Assembly: GCA_902773245.1 (NCBI GenBank)
Contig: CACYDY010000282.1
Coordinates: 1 to 20,886 of the forward strand
DNA: 20,886 bases
Direction of reading: 5' to 3'
Source: an uncultured Ruminococcus sp.
Lineage (GTDB): Bacteria > Bacillota > Clostridia > Oscillospirales > Acutalibacteraceae
Below the pieces are notes generated by a model, which was not told the DNA's origin, made no database searches, and was given only the letters and a program-made list of their open reading frames with translations. Of this stretch, positions 1 to 6,871 are shown in pieces. A program made the position numbers and the translations under genes. Numbering within the stretch: the stretch's first letter is position 1; each line of letters starts with the position of its first letter.

Positions 1-138
1 AAGCTTAACACCATTCTTTCCGAGCGTACCGGTCAGCCGTATGAAGTTATTGCAAAGGACACGGAAAGAGATAATTTCATGACAGCTCAGCAGGCTCTTG
101 AATACGGTCTTATTGATAAAATTATCACAAGCAGATAA
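1..138 (+). CDS. clpP: ClpP protease subunit, C-terminal end (partial)
   Basis: The left edge opens inside a reading frame whose last 45 codons end at TAA 136-138. The peptide has the typical end of ClpP: the SERTGQPYEVI stretch, then KDTERDNFMTAQQALEYGL. By alignment from memory with E. coli ClpP, the Asp of RDNF (residue 24 of this fragment) is the third member of the Ser-His-Asp catalytic triad. Ser and His lie outside the window. ClpP forms the tetradecameric proteolytic chamber that works with the ClpX unfoldase encoded 64 nt downstream. That adjacency supports the call. A weak hairpin (167-172 with 177-182) lies in the spacer, with no T tract, so clpP and clpX are probably cotranscribed. 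Confidence 0.93.
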   Translation, partial: KLNTILSERTGQPYEVIAKDTERDNFMTAQQALEYGLIDKIITSR

Positions 139-202
139 TTATTGAGCCACTGATTAAAAAACAATGAACAGCAAAGGCTGTTAAAGTGAGGAGCTATTTT
201 AA

Positions 203-1537
203 ATGCCTAACAAATACGCTAACCGCAATAATATATGCTGCTCTTTCTGCGGAAGATCCCAGGGGCAGGTGGCAAGACTTATCGAGGGACATGACGCTTA
301 CATCTGCGAAGAGTGCGTTTCACTCTGCAATTCAATTCTGAAAGACGAACTTGGTATAGACAATGATATGTCAAGCAAAAAGGATAAAAAGAGTTCCTCA
401 AAAAATGTTATGAACGGTTCTTCAAAGATGAATCTTTTGAAACCGGTAGAGATGAAGAAAATCCTGGACGACTATGTTGTTGGTCAGGACGAAGCCAAAA
501 AGACGCTTTGTGTTGCGGTTTATAATCACTACAAAAGATTGATGTCGGTTGACGACAACAGCGCCGAGATCGAAAAATCAAATGTTCTCCTGCTCGGACA
601 GACGGGTGTGGGAAAAACCTTGCTTGCATCAACGCTTGCAAAAGCGCTCGACGTTCCGTTTGCCATCGCAGACGCAACAACTTTGACCCAGGCTGGTTAT
701 GTTGGAGAAGACGTTGAAAATATTCTGCTCAGACTTATTCAAGCGGCTGATCAGGATATCGAGCTGGCCGAAAGAGGAATAATCTATGTCGACGAAATTG
801 ACAAGATCGGCAGAAAATCCGAGAACCCTTCCATAACACGCGATGTCAGCGGCGAAGGCGTTCAGCAGGCTCTTCTGAAGATACTTGAAGGCACGGTTGC
901 CAATGTTCCTCCGCAGGGCGGCAGAAAGCATCCGCAGCAGGAGTTCCTCAAAATCAATACAAAAAATATTCTGTTTATTTGCGCGGGATCATTTGAAGGT
1001 CTTGAAAAGATCGTTGAGAAAAGAAAGGGTTCGTCCTCGCTCGGATTCGGCGCAGAGGTTTACAGCAAAGAGGATTTTGCAAAATCCGATTGGATGAGCG
1101 AGGTTGTGGCTCATGATCTCGTTAAATTCGGACTTATTCCCGAGCTTGTCGGAAGACTGCCGGTTATCACGGCTCTTCACGGCCTTGACGAAGAGGCGCT
1201 CGTCAGAATATTGACCGAACCGAAAAATTCGATTATCAAACAGTATAAAAAGCTCTTTGAAATGGACGATATTAAGCTTAAATTTACAGACGATGCGCTC
1301 AAAGCAATTGCTCGGAAAGCTATCAAGCAGGAAACGGGAGCGAGGGGGCTTCGTTCGATAATTGAGGATATTCTCGGAGAAATGATGTTTACAGCGCCGT
1401 CAGATGAAACAATTGTAAAAATAACGATCGGCGCCGACGCAGTAAACGGTCTTGATGTTCCCGATATTGAGCGGGATATGTCCAGAAGAATTACCGGTGG
1501 ATTTGAAGATGATCAAACAAAGAATACGGCCTCGTGA
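203..1537 (+). CDS. clpX: ClpX, ATP-dependent unfoldase of the ClpXP protease
   Basis: This 444-residue AAA+ protein unfolds tagged substrates and feeds them into ClpP. The N-terminal zinc-binding domain is intact, with C13-x2-C16 and C35-x2-C38. Walker A is GQTGVGKT at 132-139, the GYVG pore loop is at 165-168, and Walker B is IIYVDEID at 193-200. A GGRKHP (RKH) loop follows in the middle of the AAA+ domain. The ClpP-docking loop appears as LGFGAEV (around 276-282), matching the IGF loop of other ClpX proteins. The sensor-2 region reads ETGARGLRS near the C terminus. The start is supported by AGGAG at 189-193, 9 nt before ATG. Length is normal for the family (about 420-440). clpP lies upstream and lon downstream. 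Confidence 0.97.
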   Translation: MPNKYANRNNICCSFCGRSQGQVARLIEGHDAYICEECVSLCNSILKDELGIDNDMSSKKDKKSSSKNVMNGSSKMNLLKPVEMKKILDDYVVGQDEAKKTLCVAVYNHYKRLMSVDDNSAEIEKSNVLLLGQTGVGKTLLASTLAKALDVPFAIADATTLTQAGYVGEDVENILLRLIQAADQDIELAERGIIYVDEIDKIGRKSENPSITRDVSGEGVQQALLKILEGTVANVPPQGGRKHPQQEFLKINTKNILFICAGSFEGLEKIVEKRKGSSSLGFGAEVYSKEDFAKSDWMSEVVAHDLVKFGLIPELVGRLPVITALHGLDEEALVRILTEPKNSIIKQYKKLFEMDDIKLKFTDDALKAIARKAIKQETGARGLRSIIEDILGEMMFTAPSDETIVKITIGADAVNGLDVPDIERDMSRRITGGFEDDQTKNTAS

Positions 1538-1540
1538 TTT

Positions 1541-1570
1541 TTGTTCGATGAATTTTCGATAAATTATACT
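1541..1570 (+). promoter_or_regulatory. Possible promoter for lon
   Basis: TTGTTC (1541-1546), an 18-nt spacer and TATACT (1565-1570) lie just after the clpX stop. The 171-nt clpX-lon gap gives room for a separate lon promoter, but the -35 box is weak and this is only a consensus match. Confidence 0.3.
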
Positions 1571-1620
1571 TGACTTGTCCGGCAGCAAAGCTTGTCCGGT
1601 AAGTAACAGTGTATAAAAAC

Positions 1621-1671
1621 GGCTGTAACATTTTAGAGGATCGACTGACCTTTGATTTGTTGCAGCTTTTT
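1621..1671 (+). promoter_or_regulatory. Leader hairpin with short T run before lon
   Basis: A 9-bp stem (1621-1629 with 1659-1667, two G-U pairs, 29-nt loop) is followed by TTTT. It sits between the possible lon promoter and the lon ribosome binding site. It could be a weak terminator of clpX or an attenuator. The long loop makes either reading uncertain. Confidence 0.3.
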
Positions 1672-1708
1672 GTATCATTCAGTTTCCCGGATAGGAGGGT
1701 AGAAAAAT

Positions 1709-4186
1709 ATGAATAAAGAAGAAATGAACAATATAATTGATTTCGATTTTGAACCTATCGGAAGCATTCCCGTACTTGCGCTAAGGGGGTTGGTGGTGTT
1801 TCCCGATTCGGTGATACATTTCGACGTTGCAAGAAGTGCGTCCGTTGCGGCTGTGAATGCGGCAATGAAAAGCGGTCAGCTGCTTTTTGTGACAACTCAA
1901 AAGGATCCCCTGAAAAGCCGCCCGGCAACGGACGATCTTTATGAGGTAGGTACCGTTGTGAAGATCATGCAGACTGTCAGACAGCCCGATAATACTACTA
2001 AAGTCATTGTCGAGGGGCTTTACAGAGGCGTGTCGCTCGAATTCAGAAAAGAGAAGAATTATTTTGAGGGCGATATTATTTCCTGCGTTTACAACAGAGA
2101 AGAGCCGACGCCCGAACAGCTCGCAATGATGAGGATAGTCAAAGAGGTTTTCGAAAACTATGTAGATCTTTCACCAAAAATACCGAACGATATCATGTTT
2201 AAGGTTGAGCTGTCAAATTCGCCAAATAATCTTGCGGATTTTGTGGCAAACAATATAATCATTGATTTTAACACAAAGCAGAGGATCCTTGCAACCTTTG
2301 ATCTTGACGAAAGACTTCAGATGATCCTTGAAACCTTGGACAGAGAGGTAGCGATCCTTGAAGTTCAGAACAGGATAGTTGATCGTGCCCATGAACATAT
2401 GGACGAAAATCAGAAGGAGTATTTTCTTCATGAACAGATCAGGGCTATCCGTGAAGAATTGGGAGAAGATGATTTTGAGGAAGAAGCCGAGGAGTACAAG
2501 GATAAGATCATGTCGCTGAAAGTTGACAAGAAGATCAAAGAACAGCTTCTGAAAGAATGCACAAGGCTTCAGCGATTGCCCGATGCGTCACAGGAGGCTT
2601 TCACTCTTCGTATGTATCTTGAAGCCTGCCTGGAGCTTCCTTGGGACAAATCGTCGAAGGATAAGATCGACATTCATGCCGTGAAGAAATCGCTTGACAA
2701 AAATCATTACGGATTGGAAAAAGTCAAGGAGCGTATTTTGGAATATCTTGCGGTGAGAAAGCTCACTCCCGATGTTAAGGGACAGATCATCTGTCTTGTC
2801 GGGCCGCCGGGCGTCGGAAAAACTTCCATTGCGCAGTCAATTGCCGCAGCGATAAAGAGAAAATCCGAAAGAATTGCTTTGGGCGGAGTTCATGACGAGG
2901 CGGAGATAAGAGGTCACAGACGTACCTATATTGCCGCAATGCCGGGAAGAATTATCTCTGCGATCAAGTCTGCAGGAACAAACAATCCGGTCATTATTCT
3001 CGATGAAATAGACAAGCTTGCCTCCGACTACAAAGGAGATCCCACAAGCGCTTTGCTTGAGGTTCTTGATCCCGAGCAAAACAGCACTTTCCGTGATCAT
3101 TATATAGATCTGCCTTTTGATTTGAGTAAGGTAATGTTTATTACAACTGCGAACGACGGTTATGCCATTCCTGCGCCGCTCAAGGACAGAATGGAAGTGA
3201 TCGAGATCGGCAGCTATAACAGAGAGGAAAAATTCCATATTGCCAAAAAGCACCTTATCCCGAAGCAGCTTTCAAACAACGGACTGTCAGCGTCAAACTG
3301 CAAATTTACAAACTCGGCAATATATGCCGTTATTGACGGATATACACGCGAAGCAGGCGTGAGAAATCTTGAAAGACGTTTGGCGGCTGTTATGAGAAAG
3401 GTTGCAAAGAATGTTGCAAGCGGTGAAACGGAAGAAGTCTTTAAAATCGACAATAAAAACATAGAGGACTATCTCGGTCCTAAGAAATTCAAAGACGACG
3501 AGCTTTCAAAGAAAAACGAGGTCGGACTTGTCAACGGACTTGCCTGGACTGCGGTCGGCGGCGAAACACTGCCGATAGAGGTCGCTGTAGTTCCCGGTAC
3601 CGGAAAGATCGAGCTTACCGGATCTTTGGGAGATGTTATGAAGGAGTCCGCAAAAATTGCGGTAACCTGTGTCAGAACCAGAGCGGAAAGTCTTGGGATA
3701 GATGTTGAGTTCTACAAAAAGAACGACATACATATCCACGCTCCCGAGGGCGCTGTTCCGAAGGACGGCCCTTCTGCGGGAATTACGATGACGACCGCCA
3801 TCGTTTCGGCTCTCACAAATACTCCCGTGAACAGATTGGTTGCTATGACCGGCGAGATCACCCTTCGAGGAAAGGTTTTGCCTATAGGCGGATTGAAGGA
3901 AAAGTCTATGGGCGCTTATAAGATGGGAATTAAAACCATCGTCATTCCAAAGCAGAATGAATCCGACCTTTACGAAATAGACGAAGCTGTCAAGGAAAAC
4001 GTTAATATTATCCCTGTTGAAACAATCGACGAGGTTCTTAAAATCGCTTTCACATTGGACAAAACCTATGAAAAGCAGCCCGCAGCAAAAGAACCAAAGT
4101 CATCGAAAAAGTCCGGTAAAAAAGGCGAAAAGGGAGAAAAAAGCGATAAGTCAGACAAAATGACAACCGAAACGGTAAGCGTTTGA
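1709..4186 (+). CDS. lon: Lon (LonA-type) ATP-dependent protease
   Basis: This cytosolic AAA+ protease degrades misfolded and regulatory proteins; it has 825 residues. The N-terminal Lon substrate-binding domain covers roughly residues 17-210. A helical linker follows, then the AAA+ module with Walker A GPPGVGKT at 365-372 and a Walker B ending in ILDEIDK. The C-terminal protease domain has the Ser-Lys dyad: PKDGPSAG with S689, and GGLKEK with K732. Their 43-residue spacing equals that of E. coli S679/K722. A strong AGGAGGG (1693-1699) precedes ATG by 9 nt. Compared with E. coli (784 aa) and B. subtilis LonA (774 aa), the protein has an extra C-terminal tail of about 40 residues that is very rich in Lys, Ser and Glu. 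engB starts 13 nt after the stop, so the two are cotranscribed. Confidence 0.97.
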   Translation: MNKEEMNNIIDFDFEPIGSIPVLALRGLVVFPDSVIHFDVARSASVAAVNAAMKSGQLLFVTTQKDPLKSRPATDDLYEVGTVVKIMQTVRQPDNTTKVIVEGLYRGVSLEFRKEKNYFEGDIISCVYNREEPTPEQLAMMRIVKEVFENYVDLSPKIPNDIMFKVELSNSPNNLADFVANNIIIDFNTKQRILATFDLDERLQMILETLDREVAILEVQNRIVDRAHEHMDENQKEYFLHEQIRAIREELGEDDFEEEAEEYKDKIMSLKVDKKIKEQLLKECTRLQRLPDASQEAFTLRMYLEACLELPWDKSSKDKIDIHAVKKSLDKNHYGLEKVKERILEYLAVRKLTPDVKGQIICLVGPPGVGKTSIAQSIAAAIKRKSERIALGGVHDEAEIRGHRRTYIAAMPGRIISAIKSAGTNNPVIILDEIDKLASDYKGDPTSALLEVLDPEQNSTFRDHYIDLPFDLSKVMFITTANDGYAIPAPLKDRMEVIEIGSYNREEKFHIAKKHLIPKQLSNNGLSASNCKFTNSAIYAVIDGYTREAGVRNLERRLAAVMRKVAKNVASGETEEVFKIDNKNIEDYLGPKKFKDDELSKKNEVGLVNGLAWTAVGGETLPIEVAVVPGTGKIELTGSLGDVMKESAKIAVTCVRTRAESLGIDVEFYKKNDIHIHAPEGAVPKDGPSAGITMTTAIVSALTNTPVNRLVAMTGEITLRGKVLPIGGLKEKSMGAYKMGIKTIVIPKQNESDLYEIDEAVKENVNIIPVETIDEVLKIAFTLDKTYEKQPAAKEPKSSKKSGKKGEKGEKSDKSDKMTTETVSV

Positions 4187-4199
4187 TAGGAGTGACAGA

Positions 4200-4820
4200 A
4201 TGAATTTTAACAAGGCTGAATTTGAGTTTGCGGCAGGAAATGCCTCACAGCTTCCGGAATCGGTAATTCCCGAGGTGGTTTTTTCGGGACGAAGCAACGT
4301 CGGAAAATCCTCGCTCATAAACAAGCTTGTGAACAGAAAGGCGCTTGCCAGAGTCAGCGCTACTCCGGGAAAAACTGCGACTATCAATTTTTTCAGAGTC
4401 GATAAATTTCATTTGGTTGATCTTCCCGGATACGGCTATGCCAAGGTTTCGAAAACGGAAAAGCAGCGTTGGGCAGATCTGATGGAGGGATATTTTACCG
4501 GGGAAAGGTACTATACTCTTGTCGTTCAGATCGTTGATATGCGCCATTCTCCGTCGGCTGACGACATGAATATGATCGAGTATCTCTATTCGCATGGATT
4601 TCCTTTTATAATAGTTCTGACCAAAAAGGACAAACTCAAAAAAACTCAGCAGATAAAGCGTCTGGAAGAGTTGAGTAAAGAACTGTCGGCATATTCCGAT
4701 ATACCGTTGTTTCCTTTTTCGGCAGTTACGGGAGAAGGCATGGAGGACATCAAAGCTTATATCGAGAAGCGTGTCAATGAAGAACTGGAAGAAATAGAAA
4801 ACTATGTTCGGGATAATTAA
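4200..4820 (+). CDS. engB: EngB/YsxC ribosome-biogenesis GTP-binding protein
   Basis: This 206-residue TRAFAC GTPase acts in assembly of the 50S ribosomal subunit. All G motifs are visible: G1 GRSNVGKS at 30-37, the G2 segment TPGKT at 55-59, G3 DLPGYG at 74-79, G4 TKKD at 141-144 and G5 FSA at 173-175. The DLPGYGYAKV string and overall size are diagnostic of EngB. AGGAG (4188-4192) lies 7 nt before the ATG and 13 nt separate it from lon, so it is the last gene of the lon unit. A strong terminator follows 19 nt after the stop. The lon-ysxC pairing is also found in Bacillus. Confidence 0.96.
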   Translation: MNFNKAEFEFAAGNASQLPESVIPEVVFSGRSNVGKSSLINKLVNRKALARVSATPGKTATINFFRVDKFHLVDLPGYGYAKVSKTEKQRWADLMEGYFTGERYYTLVVQIVDMRHSPSADDMNMIEYLYSHGFPFIIVLTKKDKLKKTQQIKRLEELSKELSAYSDIPLFPFSAVTGEGMEDIKAYIEKRVNEELEEIENYVRDN

Positions 4821-4838
4821 ATAATTGTAATTGCTTTT

Positions 4839-4868
4839 AAAGTGACGGTGAAATATCCGTCACTTTTT
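4839..4868 (+). terminator. Rho-independent terminator after engB
   Basis: A perfect 10-bp stem (4839-4848 with 4857-4866, loop 8 nt) runs into TTTTT at 4864-4868. It closes the clpX-lon-engB block and isolates it from the repeats and lipoprotein gene downstream. Confidence 0.88.
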
Positions 4869-4896
4869 GTTACAGTATTGGGAGAAAGTGTATAAT
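4867..4896 (+). promoter_or_regulatory. Promoter-like sequence of short element copy 1
   Basis: TTGTTA (4867-4872), an 18-nt spacer and a consensus TATAAT (4891-4896). The -35 box overlaps the T tract of the engB terminator. Transcription would begin near 4903, exactly at the first strand of the element's hairpin. Confidence 0.45.
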
Positions 4897-4980
4897 TTTA
4901 GCAGGCCGTCTATGAGCGGAAGCCGGCTTATTGTTATGAATTGTTAGGCGGCATTACCACTGGGAATATGCCCGGTTGAG
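4886..4980 (+). ncRNA. Short structured element, copy 1 (unclassified)
   Basis: This unclassified element resembles 5396-5468 without gaps: about 56 of 73 positions match. It contains two fully conserved blocks, ATGAGCGGAAG (4912-4922) and GGCGGCATTACC (4947-4958). The first block sits in the loop of a 6-bp stem, 4903-4908 with 4924-4929. Two pairs of that stem differ from the other copy by compensatory changes: A-T to G-C at the outer pair and C-G to T-A at the fourth. The -10 box is inside the conserved segment (AAGTGTATAATTTTAG), so the promoter appears to be part of the unit. I see no terminator directly after it. The RNA nature is inferred from pairing only. Confidence 0.45.
4943..4980 (+). 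repeat. 38-nt direct repeat, left copy
   Basis: The 3' part of short element copy 1 recurs at 5280-5317 with 36 of 38 positions identical. The two copies bracket the large multi-hairpin repeat. Confidence 0.85.
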
Positions 4981-5061
4981 CATGGTTTTTGAACGAGTAA
5001 TAAATAATAAAACTTGTCTTGTCGCCTTGGGGCGGCGAGGTAACTTAGTTAAAACAAAAAC

Positions 5062-5274
5062 TTAGGGACGCTTTCTGCCAAAGCGTTCCTCTTTCAAAAA
5101 CAGTCCACCGGACTGTTTTTGAAATTCACCCTTGCAAAGGGCTGAATTATGCCTTCGGCGACCAAGGGCGCTGCCCTTGGATTCCGCCCGCTTTTTGAAA
5201 AAAGCGGGGCAAAAACTTCAATTGTCCTCTTTCAAGCTTTTTTGTGCAATTTTCAAAATTTCTCATTTATAGAT
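5062..5274 (+). repeat. Multi-hairpin interspersed repeat, copy A
   Basis: This noncoding unit of about 213 nt is repeated in the same orientation at 14795-15055. It is a string of hairpins: CGCTTT/AAAGCG; a perfect 12-bp stem at 5095-5106 with 5110-5121; CCCTTGCAAAGGG; a small GCC/GGC stem near 5151-5159; CCAAGGGC/GCCCTTGG at 5162-5169 with 5173-5180; and CCCGCTTTT/AAAAGCGGG at about 5187-5208. A conserved unpaired tail rich in A and T follows. No reading frame spans it. It carries no T tract suited to termination and no transposase. It resembles a MITE or an intergenic structured repeat, but I cannot name the family. Confidence 0.85.
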
Positions 5275-5279
5275 AAATA

Positions 5280-5317
5280 GTTAGGCGGCATTACCACCGG
5301 GCATATGCCCGGTTGAG
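5280..5317 (+). repeat. 38-nt direct repeat, right copy, with perfect palindrome
   Basis: This is a second copy of 4943-4980 with two substitutions. Both substitutions turn an imperfect inverted repeat into a perfect one: 5296-5313 is an 18-nt palindrome centred on CATATG with CCGGG/CCCGG arms. It lacks the 5' hairpin half of the short element, so it is a partial copy. Confidence 0.85.
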
Positions 5318-5326
5318 AAATTTTAT

Positions 5327-5355
5327 TTGACAATATATGATTTTAATTGTACAAT
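5327..5355 (+). promoter_or_regulatory. Promoter upstream of the lipoprotein gene (distal)
   Basis: A perfect TTGACA (5327-5332), 17-nt spacer and TACAAT (5350-5355). A second overlapping candidate is TTGTAC (5347-5352), 18 nt, TATAAT (5371-5376). Either would give a leader of roughly 145-165 nt for the lipoprotein gene that contains short element copy 3. Confidence 0.55.
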
Positions 5356-5376
5356 ATATGATAGGGGTGTTATAAT

Positions 5377-5406
5377 TTGAATGCGCCGTTATTCTAAGTG
5401 TATGAT
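5377..5406 (+). promoter_or_regulatory. Promoter-like sequence of short element copy 3
   Basis: TTGAAT (5377-5382), 18-nt spacer, TATGAT (5401-5406). The spacing and position relative to the downstream hairpin equal those of copy 1. Transcription would begin near 5413. Confidence 0.4.
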
Positions 5407-5478
5407 TTTAGTGGGTAGTCGATGAGCGGAAGTTAACTCACCGTTACAAAATGTAAGGCGGCATTACCTGTGGCCGCC
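5396..5478 (+). ncRNA. Short structured element, copy 3, in the lipoprotein leader (unclassified)
   Basis: This copy lies in the 5' untranslated region of the lipoprotein gene, ending about 45 nt before its start codon. Three hairpins can be drawn: 5413-5418 with 5434-5439 (one A-A mismatch) enclosing the conserved ATGAGCGGAAG (5422-5432); TTACA/TGTAA at 5444-5448 with 5452-5456; and GGCGGC/GCCGCC at 5457-5462 with 5473-5478. The first is supported by compensatory differences against copy 1. The second is weaker in copy 1, where G-U pairs and one mismatch replace Watson-Crick pairs. The position suggests a cis-regulatory leader, but I recognise no known riboswitch consensus. Confidence 0.45.
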
Positions 5479-5524
5479 GTTATTGGTGTTATTTGACCTA
5501 AACTAATAAATCGGAGGATACTAT

Positions 5525-6751
5525 ATGAAAAAGTTAGTTTGTTTTTTGATGTCGGTGCTTATTCTGGCTGCGGCGTCAGGCTGTAAATTGTTGGTAAAAA
5601 ATGACGATACCCAACATTTTGATTATCCGGTAACGGTCGGAAATATTATCTTTCAGAAATCACCCGAGAAGGTTGCCGTTCTGAGCGATAACCTTGCCGA
5701 TATAATATTAGCCTGCGGATATGAGGGAAAGCTTGCCGCAATAAGCGATTCCTGTACTCGTGAGGGCTTGGAGCTGCTTCCATCGGTGGGAACTCCCGAC
5801 AGCCCCGATCTCAATATGATCAAAGACCTTGGAATAACTCTCGTGCTTGGCGATGAAAGCTTCGACCCGGATACAAAGAGCATGATAGAGGAGCATGGCG
5901 CTGATGTTTTGATAATCAAGCCTGCCGTTAACGACGATCAGCTTAAAAATGTTTATACAAATATTTCCGCTATTCTTGGGGGAAACTACACGGGAAAAAT
6001 GAAAGCGCTCAATACGATAGATTCTATCGGCGGTGAACTTGATTCTATCAAAGGAGAGGTTTCCAACGACAATGTCGTCGCTACTGCCTGCTATATTTAT
6101 GACATTGACGGGGATCAGTGTCATGTTTCATGCGACAAGGACTATTCAAAGCAGCTGTTCTACTATGCTCAGGCAACGAATATTGCTGCGGAAGATGACG
6201 ACGGCTTTGTCGGAATAGACACTCTCCTGAGAGGAAATCCGAATGTGATATTCTGTGATGATCTTGCTTTCGGTAAAATAACGGAGAATAATGATCTGAA
6301 AAAACTGTCGGCGGTTACAAACGGAAATGTGTACAAGCTCCCTCGGGAGTATATGAGCTTGCAGGGCAAAACACGCATTCTGACGGTAGACTATATGGCT
6401 GCAAAGTCGCACGATTTTTATTCTCAGCGTCTTGATTGGCCGGAGGAGTTTACCGAGATAGTAAAGCCCGAATATACCCCGCCGTTTACACCTCAGGAGG
6501 GAATATTCTATACTGTCGGAGAAAGCTATACTCCCGTTAAGGACATCGAAGACAGATTGAAGAGCTTGGGCTATTTTGAGGGTGAGTGCGATATCAATTT
6601 CACGCAGGAAACTGCAAATGCAGTGTCTGAGTTCCAAAACGTGAATGGCTTGGACGTGACGGGAATTGCAGATTATGAAACATTGAACGTTTTGCTTTCA
6701 AATGATGCAGTTCCGGCGGATGGTGAAGCTGTAGAGTATTCTGCCGAGTGA
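5525..6751 (+). CDS. Lipoprotein: ABC-type substrate-binding domain fused to a peptidoglycan-binding domain
   Basis: A 408-residue predicted surface lipoprotein. The N terminus has a lysine-positive, hydrophobic signal peptide ending in the lipobox A17-S18-G19-C20, so C20 would be lipidated and the protein anchored outside the membrane. Residues about 35-310 resemble class III (FecB/BtuF/FhuD-like) binding proteins: EKVAVLSDNLADIILACG near the start, then LGITLVLGD and GADVLIIKP. Residues about 330-395 look like a PG_binding_1 repeat (DIEDRLKSLGYFEGECD ... AVSEFQNVNGL). GGAGG (5513-5517) precedes ATG by 7 nt. No permease or ATPase gene lies nearby, so a transport role is doubtful; the ligand is unknown. 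It could instead sense or tether at the wall. The low-similarity domain calls are by eye. Confidence 0.75.
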   Translation: MKKLVCFLMSVLILAAASGCKLLVKNDDTQHFDYPVTVGNIIFQKSPEKVAVLSDNLADIILACGYEGKLAAISDSCTREGLELLPSVGTPDSPDLNMIKDLGITLVLGDESFDPDTKSMIEEHGADVLIIKPAVNDDQLKNVYTNISAILGGNYTGKMKALNTIDSIGGELDSIKGEVSNDNVVATACYIYDIDGDQCHVSCDKDYSKQLFYYAQATNIAAEDDDGFVGIDTLLRGNPNVIFCDDLAFGKITENNDLKKLSAVTNGNVYKLPREYMSLQGKTRILTVDYMAAKSHDFYSQRLDWPEEFTEIVKPEYTPPFTPQEGIFYTVGESYTPVKDIEDRLKSLGYFEGECDINFTQETANAVSEFQNVNGLDVTGIADYETLNVLLSNDAVPADGEAVEYSAE

Positions 6752-6836
6752 TAGTTTTATAATGAGATATAAACTTCATGTTAAGTGAGGACTTTTTGAA
6801 ATTAAAGAAAAAATTTTATAACTTTTTGAAAATATA

Positions 6837-6865
6837 TTGCTTTTTTATTAATATTATGATATAAT
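6837..6865 (+). promoter_or_regulatory. Promoter of the candidate structured RNA
   Basis: TTGCTT (6837-6842), exactly 17 nt, TATAAT (6860-6865). Transcription would start near 6872. A second possible -35 (TTGACA, 6878-6883) lies just downstream, with poorer -10 candidates around 6901-6907. Confidence 0.55.
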
Positions 6866-6871
6866 TTCAAA

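Noticed and set aside
1600..1700. CtsR-type operator before lon
   Set aside because: A GACCTTTGAT string is suggestive, but the tandem heptamer arrangement is not present.
5396..5478. Known riboswitch (cobalamin, TPP, c-di-GMP) before the binding-protein-like gene
   Set aside because: None of the conserved core strings of these classes is visible; the conserved blocks here are different.
4886..5478. CRISPR array
   Set aside because: Copies are few, diverged and unevenly spaced, and no cas genes are present.
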